Counted from the stretch's first letter, positions 23,857 to 34,777 are shown. The stretch is 64,000 nt of DNA from Brevibacterium oceani (GCF_013623835.1 NZ_JABKDE010000001.1:620001-684000); one strand, 5' to 3'. Translations and numbers: made by a program. Notes: generated by a model not told the origin, from the letters alone.

Positions 23857-25437
23857 TCAACCTTTCGCGGATGCGGACGCATCCGATGATCGACGGTGAT
23901 CGTGCAGTGAGTTCTCGTGCGTATAAGTCCGGTACTGCTGCCGCACCCGAGACGGTCTCGGATGCAGGGTGGCGACGAGTTCGACCGGCCACTCAGGCAG
24001 CGACCCGGTCAGCGTCCATGCCGCCTGCCGGGCGGCACCGATGGCCACGTACTCGGCCTGTTCGGGAACATCGATAGGCACCGTGAAGATGTCGCGGGCG
24101 ACCTCGCGGACCGCTGGATTCCTGGCCGCCCCGCCGATGATGAGCAGACGGCGGGATTCGAGACCTTGCGCGAGGACCGCGTCGAGTCCGTCCGCGAGTC
24201 CGCAGAGCATGCCCTCGACGAAGGCCCGGGCGACGTTCTCGGCCGAGGCGTTGGCCAGGGTCATCCCCTCGAGCCGGGCGGTGGCATCGGGCAGGTTCGG
24301 GGTGCGCTCGCCCTCGAAGTAGGGCACGAGCGTGATCCCGTTCGCCCCCGGCCTCGAGGCCAGGGCCAGGGCCGCGACCTCGTCGTGGCTGATGCGCAGC
24401 AGGGTGCTCGCCGAGACGAGGACCCGCGCGGCGTTGAGGGTCGCGACCAACGGCAATCGCCCTCCGTCGGCGGAGGCGAAGCCGGCGACCGTGCCGCTGC
24501 GGTCGGCGATGGGCAGGTCCGTGGTGCCGAAGACGGTGCCCGAGGTCCCGATCGAGACGACGACATCCCCCGAGGTGACCCCGAGTCCCAGTGCGGCCGC
24601 AGCATTGTCTCCGGCCCCGGGCCCGACGAGGATGCCCTCGGCCGTGTGCCCGGCCGCCTCGTTGGGGGCGAGGACCCGGGGAAGGATGATCGCCGAGGTG
24701 GCGCTCGGGTCGGTGCCGACGGTCGTGGCCGTATGGTCGGGGTTCGAGGCGGCGCCGGTGCTCGTGCCGGTGCCTGCTGCTGAGCCGGTGCCCACGGCTT
24801 CACGGGCGTGCGCACCGAAGGCGATGCGGAAGAGATCGAGATCGTATTCGCCCGAGGCCGGATCGAAGTAGGCCGTGCCGCTGGCGTCGGAGGCGTCGGT
24901 GACGAGGGCATCGAGGACGGGCCCGCGGGTCGAAGAGCCGGCGGGGCCGTAACCGAGGAGCCGCCAGGTCAGCCAATCGTGGGGGAGAGCGACGGCGGCC
25001 ACCTCGGCGGCATTGTCCGGTTCGGCGTCACGCAGCCAGCGCAGCTTCGCGCCGGTGAAGGAGGCCACCGGCAGGACACCGGTGCGGGCGACGAAATCCC
25101 CGGCCCCGACCTCGGCGATGAGATCCCGGGCGGCAGCGTCGCTGCGCAGGTCATTCCACAGCAGAGCGTCACGGATGACGCGGCCTTCGGCATCGAGGGC
25201 GACGAGTCCGTGCTGCTGGCCGCTGATGCTCACGGCCGCGACATCGTCGAAGCCGCCGGCGGACTCGATCGCCTCCTGCAGTGCGGTCCACCATTCCTCC
25301 GGGTCGACCTCGGTGCCGGGAGGGTGCGGGGCCGAACCGGTACGCAGGATGTCGCCCGTGTCGGGGTCGGCGATGACGACCTTGCAGCTCTGCGTCGAGG
25401 AATCGATGCCGGCAACGAGGCGGCGGGCGACGGTCAT
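23857..25437 (-). CDS. xylB: Xylulokinase (FGGY family)
   Basis: This 526-residue kinase phosphorylates D-xylulose (or a related ketose). It shows AGIDSSTQSCKVVI at the start, VSISGQQHGLVALD, LWNDLRSD and the late GGAARNPAVREVARDI. A Gly/Thr/Ala-rich insert (around residues 212-240) is not typical of the family. Its ATG overlaps the regulator stop (ATGA at 25434-25437). Together with the dehydrogenase of the divergent arm it suggests polyol to ketose to ketose-5-phosphate. Confidence 0.88.
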   Translation of the reverse strand: MTVARRLVAGIDSSTQSCKVVIADPDTGDILRTGSAPHPPGTEVDPEEWWTALQEAIESAGGFDDVAAVSISGQQHGLVALDAEGRVIRDALLWNDLRSDAAARDLIAEVGAGDFVARTGVLPVASFTGAKLRWLRDAEPDNAAEVAAVALPHDWLTWRLLGYGPAGSSTRGPVLDALVTDASDASGTAYFDPASGEYDLDLFRIAFGAHAREAVGTGSAAGTGTSTGAASNPDHTATTVGTDPSATSAIILPRVLAPNEAAGHTAEGILVGPGAGDNAAAALGLGVTSGDVVVSIGTSGTVFGTTDLPIADRSGTVAGFASADGGRLPLVATLNAARVLVSASTLLRISHDEVAALALASRPGANGITLVPYFEGERTPNLPDATARLEGMTLANASAENVARAFVEGMLCGLADGLDAVLAQGLESRRLLIIGGAARNPAVREVARDIFTVPIDVPEQAEYVAIGAARQAAWTLTGSLPEWPVELVATLHPRPSRVRQQYRTYTHENSLHDHRRSSDASASAKG

Positions 25438-26483
25438 GACTCCTCCTCGGCGGGAGCAGCCTCGGTGGGAGCAGCCTCGGTGGGAGCGGCCTCGGTGGGA
25501 GCGGCCTCGGTGGGACCAACCTCGTCGGGTGTGGCCTCGTCCGGGTCAAATTCGGCGAGCACGGCGTCGGCGAGGGCACGGTCGATGACGGCGACGTCGA
25601 GAATGCCCGCCGCACACGCCGCCAGCACCGCACGGGCGCGTTCGGCCCCGCGGGCGACCCCGACGGTCGTCGTGGCCCGGCGCAGCTGGTCGAGAGTGAC
25701 GGCGATGACGCGATCATCGATCGTGGTCACGTCCTCACCGGCGGCATCGAAGAGACGCCCGGACGCCTCGGCGACGGCACCGTCATCGATGCCAGCCTGA
25801 CGCTGGGCGGGGGTGCACTTCTCCCACACCGAGGACAGCCCCTCGGCCCACGAGGCGACGGAGACCACGGCGAGATCGAGGTCGTCGGCGGCGGCGAGCG
25901 TGCCCGAGATCTCGGGCAGGGCGCGCAGGTCGGAGGCGGTCTCGGCCTCGGTGACGAGCAGCGGGGCCGGCAGGCGGACCACGCTCACGGCCGGATCCTG
26001 TCCCAGCCGGGTGAAGATCTCGGAGCTGGGGCGGTGGGATTCGAGCCGCAGCGCACCGGCGAGCTGCACGATCGTGCACCGCGGCAGGGCCGGAGTGAAC
26101 GCGGCCGCAGCGTCGAGGGTGCGCGACCAGGACAGGCCGATGCGCATCCCCGCCCGGGCCCTGCGGCCGACGAGTGCGAGGGCGGCCCGGCCCATCTGCT
26201 GGGAGGCCTCGGCCTGGTCGGGGATGTCGACGATGACGACCGAGTCCAGGCCGAGGGAGGCAGCCGTGCGTTCGGACAGGCTGTCGCCTTCACCGGCATC
26301 GGTCTCGATCGTGATCGTGACGACCCCGGTGTCGACGGCCTCCTGGAGGAGGCGGGCGACTTGGAATCGGCTCAGCCCGTTGGCCTTGCCGATCTCGACC
26401 TTCGACCGGCCCTCGAGGTAGTGATCGCGGGCCAGCTGCGCGAGGAATCTGCGGTGGCGGGCAGTGGGTGCTGTGCTCATCAT
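25434..26483 (-). CDS. SorC-type sugar-responsive transcriptional regulator
   Basis: This protein of about 349 residues has an N-terminal helix-turn-helix (RFLAQLARDHYLEGRSKVEIGKANGLSRFQVARLL) and a SorC sugar-phosphate-binding domain, including GLSWSRTLDAAAA. Family members regulate polyol or sugar operons and are controlled by a sugar phosphate. Starts at 26483 or 26480 have GGGAGG directly upstream. An ATG at 26519 is also in frame but would lie inside the operator region. The C-terminus is a four-fold PTEAA repeat. It probably regulates both arms of the divergent locus. The closest precedent known to me is the arabitol regulator of Corynebacterium. Confidence 0.85.
   Translation of the reverse strand: MMSTAPTARHRRFLAQLARDHYLEGRSKVEIGKANGLSRFQVARLLQEAVDTGVVTITIETDAGEGDSLSERTAASLGLDSVVIVDIPDQAEASQQMGRAALALVGRRARAGMRIGLSWSRTLDAAAAFTPALPRCTIVQLAGALRLESHRPSSEIFTRLGQDPAVSVVRLPAPLLVTEAETASDLRALPEISGTLAAADDLDLAVVSVASWAEGLSSVWEKCTPAQRQAGIDDGAVAEASGRLFDAAGEDVTTIDDRVIAVTLDQLRRATTTVGVARGAERARAVLAACAAGILDVAVIDRALADAVLAEFDPDEATPDEVGPTEAAPTEAAPTEAAPTEAAPAEEES
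25452..25511 (-). repeat. 15-bp coding minisatellite in the regulator tail (4 copies)
   Basis: Four 15-bp units, GGGAGCAGCCTCGGT on the plus strand with one substitution in two of them, encode PTEAA repeats at the end of the SorC-type regulator. Confidence 0.8.
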
Positions 26484-26513
26484 CCTCCCTTCGGCGTCGA
26501 CGACCTTGTGTTC

Positions 26514-26588
26514 GCTCATATGTGAAGTCTTGCACATCTGTGTGTTCCGTGACACAGTATTGCACATATGAGCACCGATGCTCATATG
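26514..26588. promoter_or_regulatory. Palindromic operator region of the divergent polyol locus
   Basis: GCTCATATGTG (26514-26524) and CACATATGAGC (26563-26573) are exact inverted copies, and GCTCATATG recurs at 26580-26588. TTGCACAT occurs at 26530-26537 and 26560-26567, a 30-bp (three-turn) direct spacing. Between them CTGTGT and ACACAG form an inner inverted repeat. The block lies between the SorC-type regulator and the binding-protein gene and is the obvious candidate for cooperative regulator binding. Confidence 0.6.
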
Positions 26589-26650
26589 AATTTCTCGAAG
26601 CGAACCCGATGGCGGGCGGCAATCCCGCGATGATGAGGGAAGGCACAACG

Positions 26651-28009
26651 ATGAAACACCAGATCACGGGCCGAGGAGCCACCTGGGCGGCCATCGGCAT
26701 GGTCGGAGCACTCGCACTCTCTGGGTGCGGCGGGGCCGGCGGCAGCTCCAGCGGCGGGGGAGGCGATGAGGTCAATGTCCTCATGGTCAACAATCCGCAG
26801 ATGCAGGACCTGCAGAAGCTCACGGCCGACCACTTCACCAAGGACACCGGCATCAAGGTCAATTACACCGTGCTGCCGGAGAACGAGGTGCGAGCGAAGA
26901 TCGGACAGGAATTCGCAGCCCAAGCCGGCAACTACGACGTCGCGTCGATGTCGAACTACGAAGTCCCGACGTATGCGAACAACAAGTGGCTGACCCCCAT
27001 GGACGAGGGCGTCGCCGATGCCGAGGGCTTCGACCAGGACGACATCCTCACCCCCATGGCCGAATCGCTGAGCGTCGATGACACGATCTACGGCGAACCC
27101 TTCTACGGTGAGGGCTCGTTCCTCATGTACCGCACGGACATCTTCGACAAGGCCGGAGTCGAGATGCCGGAGAACCCGACCTGGGACGAGGTCGCGAAGC
27201 TCGCGGCGAAGGTCGACGGGGCGGAGAAGGGCACGAAGGGCATCTGCCTGCGCGGCCTGCCCGGCTGGGGTGAGATGTTCGCGCCCCTGACGACGGTGGT
27301 CAACACCTTCGGCGGTACCTGGTTCGACGAGGACTGGAACGCGCAGGTCGATTCGAAGGAGTTCAAGGAGGCGACGAACTTCTACGTCGACCTCATCAAG
27401 GACCACGGCGAATCCGGTGCCCCGCAGGCCGGGTACACCGAATGCCTGACGAACCTGCAGCAGGGCAAGGTCGCCATGTGGTACGACTCGACGGCCGCCA
27501 GCGGCACCCTCGAAGCCGATGACTCACCGGTCAAGGGCAAGATCGGCTATGTCGCCGCCCCGGTGAAGGAGACCGAGTCGAGCTCGTGGCTCTATACCTG
27601 GGCCTGGGGCATCCAGGCCGCGGGCAAGAACCAGGACGCCGCGAAGCAGTTCGTCGCATGGGCCTCGTCGAAGGACTACGAGGAGACCGTGGCCGAAGAG
27701 CTCGGCTGGCAGCACGTGCCGGCCGGCAAACGGACCTCGACCTATGAGAACGCGGACTACCAGAAGGCCGCGAAACCCTTCTACAAACAGACCGAGGATG
27801 CCATCAACTCGGCCGATCCGGAGAACCCGGGTGTCCAGCCGCGGCCGACACTGGGCGTGCAGTTCGTGACGATCCCGGAGTTCGCGGACCTCGCCACAGG
27901 CATCTCCGAAGACGTCAGCTCCGCGATCGCCGGACGCACCACCGCGGACAAGGCGCTGGAGAAGGGCCAGAAGGAAGCCGAGAAGGTCGGAGACAAATAC
28001 AAGAAGTGA
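26651..28009 (+). CDS. Polyol/sugar ABC transporter substrate-binding lipoprotein
   Basis: This 452-residue protein is a family-1 extracellular solute-binding protein with a lipobox LALSGC (Cys26) followed by a Gly/Ser linker. NVLMVNNPQMQDLQKLTADHF and the later YTWAWGIQAAGKNQDAAKQFVAW stretches fit polyol binders of the SmoE/MtlE kind. GGGAAGG lies upstream of the ATG at 26651. It leads the plus-strand arm; a stable hairpin in the gap to the permease may favour its higher expression. Confidence 0.9.
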   Translation: MKHQITGRGATWAAIGMVGALALSGCGGAGGSSSGGGGDEVNVLMVNNPQMQDLQKLTADHFTKDTGIKVNYTVLPENEVRAKIGQEFAAQAGNYDVASMSNYEVPTYANNKWLTPMDEGVADAEGFDQDDILTPMAESLSVDDTIYGEPFYGEGSFLMYRTDIFDKAGVEMPENPTWDEVAKLAAKVDGAEKGTKGICLRGLPGWGEMFAPLTTVVNTFGGTWFDEDWNAQVDSKEFKEATNFYVDLIKDHGESGAPQAGYTECLTNLQQGKVAMWYDSTAASGTLEADDSPVKGKIGYVAAPVKETESSSWLYTWAWGIQAAGKNQDAAKQFVAWASSKDYEETVAEELGWQHVPAGKRTSTYENADYQKAAKPFYKQTEDAINSADPENPGVQPRPTLGVQFVTIPEFADLATGISEDVSSAIAGRTTADKALEKGQKEAEKVGDKYKK

Positions 28010-28037
28010 CCGTGCGGCCTCAGCGTTGACTGCGCAG

Positions 28038-28069
28038 CCTCGGGGCGGAAGATCGACCGCGCCCCGAGG
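28038..28069 (+). terminator. Intercistronic hairpin between binding protein and permease
   Basis: CCTCGGGGCG (28038-28047) and CGCCCCGAGG (28060-28069) pair perfectly over a 12-nt loop, 29 bp after the binding-protein stop. No U-run follows. It may be a partial terminator or a 3'-end stabiliser that keeps the binding protein in excess. Confidence 0.5.
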
Positions 28070-28175
28070 TGCAGGCCCTCGCCCGCGCAGACCCTGCCCC
28101 CGAGGAGCGACCCCAGCCCCGAGGCCGCACCCGCTTCAGCCCCACCACCGCCCCACAATGCGAAGGATGTTCGAC

Positions 28176-29108
28176 GTGTCAGCACCCGCCGCCGAGCGTG
28201 CATCGAGACCGATCACGCCGCCGAAGACCCCAGCCAAGGACAGATGGCTCAAACGCGCGCCCATGCTGCCGGCGCTGATCTTCGTCATCATCGTCACCCA
28301 GATCCCGTTCGCGATCACGATCATCATCTCGTTCATGAACTGGAACGCGGCGTACCCCGATGACATCGCGTTCGGCACGCTCCAGAACTACGTCACCGTG
28401 TTCACCGACGCGAACCTGCTGCGAGCCGTGCTCGTCACCGTCGGACTCACGGTCGGGGTGGTGCTCGCCTCGGCGCTGTTGGGGTTGGGCATCGCGCTGC
28501 TGCTCGACCGGAAGTTCATCGGCCGCGGATTCGTCCGCACCCTGATGATCACCCCGTTCCTCGTCGTGCCCGTGGCCGCGGCGCTGCTGTTCAAGCACGC
28601 GATCTTCAACCCGTCGTACGGTCTGCTCAACGGGCTGCTGACCGTGGTCTTCGGTGACAACGCCCCGCAGCCGGACCTCATGTCCTCCTCACCGCTGCTG
28701 GGTATCGGGCTCGTGCTCGTGTGGCAGTGGACGCCGTTCATGATGCTCATCATGCTCGCCGGACTCCAGTCACGGCCGATGGACGTCTACGAGGCGGCGC
28801 TCGTCGACGGCGCCGGACCCTGGCAGACCTTCCGCTTCATCACTCTGCCGCATCTGCGCCGCTACATCGAACTCGCCGCCCTGCTGGGCACGATCTACAT
28901 CGTCCAGAACTTCGACATGGTCTTCACCATGACCTCCGGCGGACTGGGCACCGCCACCCTGCCCTACGTCATCTACCAGGAGTTCTTCGTCGCGCAGGAC
29001 TACGGAGTCTCCTCGGCCGTCGGCGTCATCGTCGTCATCGCCTCGCTCATCATCGCGACCTTCGCCCTGCGCACCGCATCCACCCTGCTCAAGGAGGAGA
29101 ACTCATGA
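28176..29108 (+). CDS. Polyol/sugar ABC transporter permease (MalF type)
   Basis: This 310-residue permease has about six membrane segments and the cytoplasmic EAA-loop EAALVDGAGPWQTFRFITLPHL that contacts the ATPase. The GTG at 28176 is chosen because GAAGG lies 9 nt upstream and the resulting N-terminus is SAPAAERASRP. In-frame ATGs at 28167 and 28158 are alternatives. Its stop overlaps the next start (ATGA). Confidence 0.88.
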   Translation: MSAPAAERASRPITPPKTPAKDRWLKRAPMLPALIFVIIVTQIPFAITIIISFMNWNAAYPDDIAFGTLQNYVTVFTDANLLRAVLVTVGLTVGVVLASALLGLGIALLLDRKFIGRGFVRTLMITPFLVVPVAAALLFKHAIFNPSYGLLNGLLTVVFGDNAPQPDLMSSSPLLGIGLVLVWQWTPFMMLIMLAGLQSRPMDVYEAALVDGAGPWQTFRFITLPHLRRYIELAALLGTIYIVQNFDMVFTMTSGGLGTATLPYVIYQEFFVAQDYGVSSAVGVIVVIASLIIATFALRTASTLLKEENS

Positions 29109-30054
29109 GCACCCCCGAGACCCAGGCGCCCCTGAGCACCCGCCCCGAGCCTGGCATCACCCCGACCGAACCCGGCTCACCCGGTTCTGCGGGGCCGCCT
29201 CGGCTGAAGGCGAACGCACCGAGGCGGCCCGGCCAAGGTCGGACCGGAAAGATCCTGCTCGGCCTGCTGGCCTGGCTCGTCGGGCTGCTGTTCGTCTCAC
29301 CGCTGTTGTGGATGCTGCTGACCAGCCTCCACGCCGAGACCGACGCTTCGACGAATCCGCCGAGCTTCTTCGCCCCGCTCACACTCGACTCGTATGTGAA
29401 CTTCTTCGGCGGCGGCAACGGCGCGAACCCGTGGCCGTTCCTCATCAACTCGGCCGTGGCCGCGATCGTCTCGACCCTCATCGTCCTCGTCCTGTCGACG
29501 ATGGCCGCGTATTCCCTGGCCATCCGTCGCATCGAACGCTGGTCCGATGTGCTCTTCTTCCTGCTCTCGACGAAGATGCTGCCGATGGTCGCCGGTCTCC
29601 TGCCCGTCTACCTCGTCGCGAAATCAACCGGCATCCTCGACACGTGGCTGCTGCTCATCATCATCTACTCGGCGATGAACATGCCGATCGCGGTGTGGAT
29701 GATGCGCTCCTTCCTCGCCGAGGTGCCCATCGAAGTCCTCGAGGCCGCCGAACTCGACGGCGCGCGGCTGCCACGCGTGTTCGTGCAGATCCTGCTGCCG
29801 CTGACCGCGCCGGGACTGGCCGCCACGGCGCTCATCTGCTTCATCTTCTCGTGGAACGAACTCCTCTTCGCCACCGTGCTCACCTCGACCGCGGCGTCGA
29901 CGGCTCCGGTGTTCCTCACGAGCTTCGTCACCTCCCAGGGGCTGTTCCTGTCCCAGGTGTGCGCGGCCTCGCTCATCATCTCCGTGCCGGTGCTCGTCGC
30001 CGGAATCGCCGCCCAGGACAAACTCGTCCAGGGCCTGTCCATGGGAGCCGTCAA

Positions 30055-30058
<4 letters not shown>
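29105..30058 (+). CDS. Polyol/sugar ABC transporter permease (MalG type)
   Basis: This 317-residue inner-membrane protein has a Pro-rich N-terminal extension of about 50 residues before the first helix. The EAA loop EVLEAAELDGARLPRVFVQILLPL is typical of MalG-type subunits. The start at 29105 and stop at 30058 both overlap neighbouring genes by ATGA, so both permeases and the dehydrogenase are translated as a coupled unit. Confidence 0.9.
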
Positions 30059-31623
<1,565 letters not shown>

Positions 31624-31733
31624 GCAGCCGGGCTCGGGAAAGCTGAGGGGGTCGGCCCGAGCAGGTCGGCACTGTCGGGTTGCGGGCTCGTCCTGGTGAG
31701 CAGTTCAATGGGCGCCGAGTCAGGGTCAGCGTC

Positions 31734-31739
31734 TAGCAT
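31734..31739 (+). promoter_or_regulatory. -10 box of a possible leaderless promoter (nagZ-like)
   Basis: TAGCAT is followed by GGAGGC and the ATG at 31746, the same layout as at the aldo/keto reductase gene. Confidence 0.35.
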
Positions 31740-31745
31740 GGAGGC

Positions 31746-33380
31746 ATGTTGCGTTCTCGCCTGAGCATCCTGGCTCTGACCACGACTCTCGCGCTCGTCG
31801 GCTGTTCCGGTTCGACGGCCGCGCCCGAATCTGATGGAGCGCAGTCCCCAGATGGATCCGGCCAGCAGGCCGAGGCACAGACCGAGCAGACTCCGCAGCA
31901 GGATCGTGCCGACATCGATCCGTCCGATTACGAAGATGAAGCCGCCGAGATCGTCGACGGCTTCTCCGATGACGAACTCGCCGGTTCCCTCATCATCGGC
32001 ACGTGGAACGGTACGGACACGCAGACTCCGGTGCACATGATCAGGCAGAACCACCTCGGCGGGGTCATCGTCATGGGGTACAACCTGTCGGAGAACCCGA
32101 CGAGCGACCAGGTCACGGGACTGACGAAAGCGCTCAAGGGCGCGCGTACCAAGGGCCAGCCCGTGTCGATCGGCGTCGACCAGGAAGGCGGACCGGTGTC
32201 CCGGCTGAGCTCGGCGGCACTGCCGTTCCCGCCGCTCATGGGGCTGGCCGCGACCGATGACTCCGATCTCATCACCGAAGCGACGATAGCGCAGGGGCAG
32301 AACCTCACCGACCTCGGCTTCACCATCGACTTCGCCCCGGACTCCGATGTCACCGTGGGGCCGAAGGACAAAGCGATCAACGTCCGTTCGGCCGGCACCG
32401 ATCACAAGGACGCCGCCGACGTGGTCGCCGATGCGGTCACCGGGTACAAGGCCGGAGGCGTCGGCAGCTCGGCGAAGCATTTCCCCGGCCACGGCCGCCT
32501 CGGCGTGGATTCGCATGAGAGCCTGCCCGTGTCGGAGAAATCGATCGACGAGCTCGAGGACACGGACCTTCTGCCGTTCAAATCCGCGGTCGAGGCCGAC
32601 GTGCCGATGGTGATGATGGGCCACATCGGCCTGCCCGATGCGAAGACCACCCCGGCCACACTCAATAAGAAGGCGTATTCGGCGCTGCGGGACAAACTCG
32701 ACTTCGACGGCGTCATCATCACCGACGCTCTGAACATGAAGGCCGTGCCGCAGAATCTCAAGGGCGGGGAGACCGTCAAGGCGCTCGCCGCCGGCGCGGA
32801 CCTCGCGCTCATGCCACCGGACTCGGGTGCCGCGCAGAAGGCGATCGTCACAGCCATCGGTGATGGGACGCTGAAGAAGAAGGACCTCGAGGAGAAGTCC
32901 GAACGCGTCGTCGCCATGCAGCTGGCCACCGCGGAAGCGCAGAAGAGCGTGAAGGCGGAGGACTCGGGACAGTCTGGGAACGGTTCCGACGCGAAGAAGA
33001 CCCTCACCGAGGTGGCCGAGAAGTCCCTGACCGTGCTCAAGGGCGAATGCTCCTTAGACGGTACGGACTCGATCTCGATCGTCGGAGGCAGCGACAAGGA
33101 GAAGGCCGAACTGACGAAGGCGGCCGAGGATGTCGGACTGAGCGTCGGATCGGGCGGAACTTCGGTGAGCCTGAGTCCGTCGACCTCGGCCGATGTTGCC
33201 GTCGGCACCGCGGCCCCATGGACGATGCGCAGCACCTCGGCGAAGTCGGCGGTGACCGCGTATGATTCGAACCCCTACGCGTTGAAAGCCGTGGCGAAAT
33301 GGCTCAAGGGCGACCTCAAGGCTTCGGGCCAACTGCCCGCTGAGTACGAGGGAAGCGACGCGGCACCCGACTGCGGGTGA
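31746..33380 (+). CDS. nagZ: Glycoside hydrolase family 3 lipoprotein (beta-N-acetylhexosaminidase, NagZ-like)
   Basis: This 544-residue lipoprotein (lipobox LALVGC, Cys20) has a Gln/Glu-rich linker and a GH3 domain. KHFPGHG (244-250) followed by DSH (255-257) is the NagZ signature supplying the unusual His acid/base, and the nucleophile is Asp327 in ITDALNMKA. It should remove N-acetylglucosamine from wall muropeptides outside the membrane. The C-terminal 170 residues form an extra domain. It converges on an NlpC/P60 hydrolase. Confidence 0.9.
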   Translation: MLRSRLSILALTTTLALVGCSGSTAAPESDGAQSPDGSGQQAEAQTEQTPQQDRADIDPSDYEDEAAEIVDGFSDDELAGSLIIGTWNGTDTQTPVHMIRQNHLGGVIVMGYNLSENPTSDQVTGLTKALKGARTKGQPVSIGVDQEGGPVSRLSSAALPFPPLMGLAATDDSDLITEATIAQGQNLTDLGFTIDFAPDSDVTVGPKDKAINVRSAGTDHKDAADVVADAVTGYKAGGVGSSAKHFPGHGRLGVDSHESLPVSEKSIDELEDTDLLPFKSAVEADVPMVMMGHIGLPDAKTTPATLNKKAYSALRDKLDFDGVIITDALNMKAVPQNLKGGETVKALAAGADLALMPPDSGAAQKAIVTAIGDGTLKKKDLEEKSERVVAMQLATAEAQKSVKAEDSGQSGNGSDAKKTLTEVAEKSLTVLKGECSLDGTDSISIVGGSDKEKAELTKAAEDVGLSVGSGGTSVSLSPSTSADVAVGTAAPWTMRSTSAKSAVTAYDSNPYALKAVAKWLKGDLKASGQLPAEYEGSDAAPDCG

Positions 33381-33418
33381 GCGCGGTCATGCTCTCCGGC
33401 ATTCTCTCCGGAAACGAC

Positions 33419-33454
33419 GAACCCCTCGCCGGTGAGAGTGCCGACGAGGGGTTC
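33419..33454. terminator. Bidirectional terminator between nagZ-like and NlpC/P60 genes
   Basis: GAACCCCTCG (33419-33428) pairs with CGAGGGGTTC (33445-33454). A C/A mismatch follows, then CGG with CCG and an 8-nt loop. It lies in an 87-bp convergent gap and can serve both genes. Confidence 0.7.
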
Positions 33455-33467
33455 TGGTGGAAACAGA

Positions 33468-34349
33468 TCAGAGGACGCGGATGAACTGGGCGCCCTGCGC
33501 TGTCATCCAATCGACGCTGCGGTAGCTGGTGTCTACGCGTGAATTCCCGGCGTCGTACATCATGCCGTCGCCTGCGTAGATGCCGACATGTCCCGGTGAC
33601 CAGATGATGTCGCCCGCCTTCGCCTCGGAGGCCGAGACGGTCTGCCCGGCGCCCTTCTGCGCCGAAGACGTGCGCGGCAGATTCACGCCGACCTTGCCGT
33701 AGACGTACGAGGTGTAACCGGAGCAGTCCCATCCGCTGGGCGAGGTTCCGCCGGAGACGTATGGAGTGCCGACGTACTGCTTCGCGATGGCGATGACCTG
33801 CTCGGCCTTCGACCCGTCCGGAACCTTGACATCCCCGGAGCCGGAGTCCGCCCCGTCGTCCTTGCTCTTGTCCTTGCCGGAATCCGAGGGAGCATCATCG
33901 TCGGATGACTTCTTGGGAGCGGTCGATTCCTTCGGTTCGTCGGCAGTCTTCTCTGCTGGCTTCGAGTCATCGTCGTCAGTCTCCGAGGCCGCTGCCGGCT
34001 TGGGCTTGGGTTTGGGGGCAGCCTCGGCGGTGACGCTGCCGGTGTCGACGGTGACCGCAGCGCCCTGATCGCCGGACTTCGATTCGCTGCCGGCGTCGAT
34101 GGTCGGTGTCTGATTCCTGAACTCGACCGGCGCTTGCTTCTCGGTCTCGGCGGATACCGAAGCCTCGTCGTCGGTTCCCTGACCTGCTGCGGGCAGGACT
34201 GCTGCGGTGAGCAGACCGCCGCTGGCGGCCACCACTGCAGCCCGGCGGCCGAATGCCCCGGAGTTCGCGGCGAGCAGTTCGCTCAGCTCGGTCAGCGGTG
34301 TCTTGGCCTTGGTAGCGGCGGCGCGGCGGCCGTGTTGCTTAGGTGCCAC
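33468..34349 (-). CDS. Secreted NlpC/P60 peptidoglycan hydrolase
   Basis: This 293-residue protein has an N-terminal hydrophobic segment (about 36-56, probable signal), a long Lys/Pro/Asp/Ser-rich linker (60-178) and a C-terminal NlpC/P60 domain. Cys209 (GWDCSGYTSYVY) and His254 (SPGHVGIYAG) are the catalytic residues. It probably cuts stem peptides of the wall. GAGAGGAAACC precedes the GTG start at 34349. The upstream region holds direct repeats that may bind a response regulator. Confidence 0.92.
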   Translation of the reverse strand: MAPKQHGRRAAATKAKTPLTELSELLAANSGAFGRRAAVVAASGGLLTAAVLPAAGQGTDDEASVSAETEKQAPVEFRNQTPTIDAGSESKSGDQGAAVTVDTGSVTAEAAPKPKPKPAAASETDDDDSKPAEKTADEPKESTAPKKSSDDDAPSDSGKDKSKDDGADSGSGDVKVPDGSKAEQVIAIAKQYVGTPYVSGGTSPSGWDCSGYTSYVYGKVGVNLPRTSSAQKGAGQTVSASEAKAGDIIWSPGHVGIYAGDGMMYDAGNSRVDTSYRSVDWMTAQGAQFIRVL

Positions 34350-34777
34350 GGTTTCCTCTCATTGCCTGTCTGACTTGAACGATAGCCACCACTGTAACGA
34401 AGTTGTGATCTTCTGTCACGTTATTGTTACAAAAGGATTGTCGGCGTCGGTTTTCGGTATCAGTCCAGGTCAGAGGGCTGATGGCGACATAATCCGTGGT
34501 GAGAGGGTTATGGTTTGAGTCGAGTTGGGCAATGATTCGGCGCGTACTTCTTGCCCTGAATAACGTTTCGTGACATTCGCGGAGCGTGGATTCGTGCTCC
34601 TCGAAGCGCGCTGGGCGTATGGCGAGCGGCTGAGTTCCGGACGATCTGTGCGGTGAAACCGGCCGAATTCCCGCACGAATCGTCCTGAACTCACCGGCAT
34701 TGTCCCGAGAACAGAGCGGGAGACCTCGGGACAACACACAGGAGTGGCCCCCGCGCGGCAAGAAGCAATTCTCGGTT
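34350..34777. other. 428-bp intergenic region upstream of the NlpC/P60 gene
   Basis: This region holds the NlpC/P60 promoter and the rhodanese terminator. On the minus strand GTAAC and GTGAC are spaced 11 nt apart (plus-strand 34415-34430), a helical-turn direct repeat of the general kind bound by MtrA-type regulators. GTAACG also occurs at 34394-34399. I looked for the conserved ends of a c-di-AMP (ydaO) riboswitch, common before such genes, and did not find them. No convincing small gene is present. Confidence 0.5.
34700..34734 (-). terminator. Hairpin downstream of the sulfurtransferase gene
   Basis: TTGTCCCGAG (34700-34709) and CTCGGGACAA (34725-34734) are exact inverted copies around a 15-nt loop. 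The hairpin starts about 43 bp after the sulfurtransferase stop on the minus strand. Confidence 0.5.

Noticed and set aside
34470-34739. Small minus-strand gene of 89 codons in the gap before the NlpC/P60 gene
   Set aside because: It has no ribosome-binding site and no recognisable motif, and it contains the rhodanese terminator hairpin.
34350-34777. c-di-AMP (ydaO-type) riboswitch upstream of the NlpC/P60 gene
   Set aside because: Such riboswitches often precede these genes, and GCCGAATC-like strings occur, but the conserved paired ends and the GAACCCGACAGCTAACC-like segment are missing.
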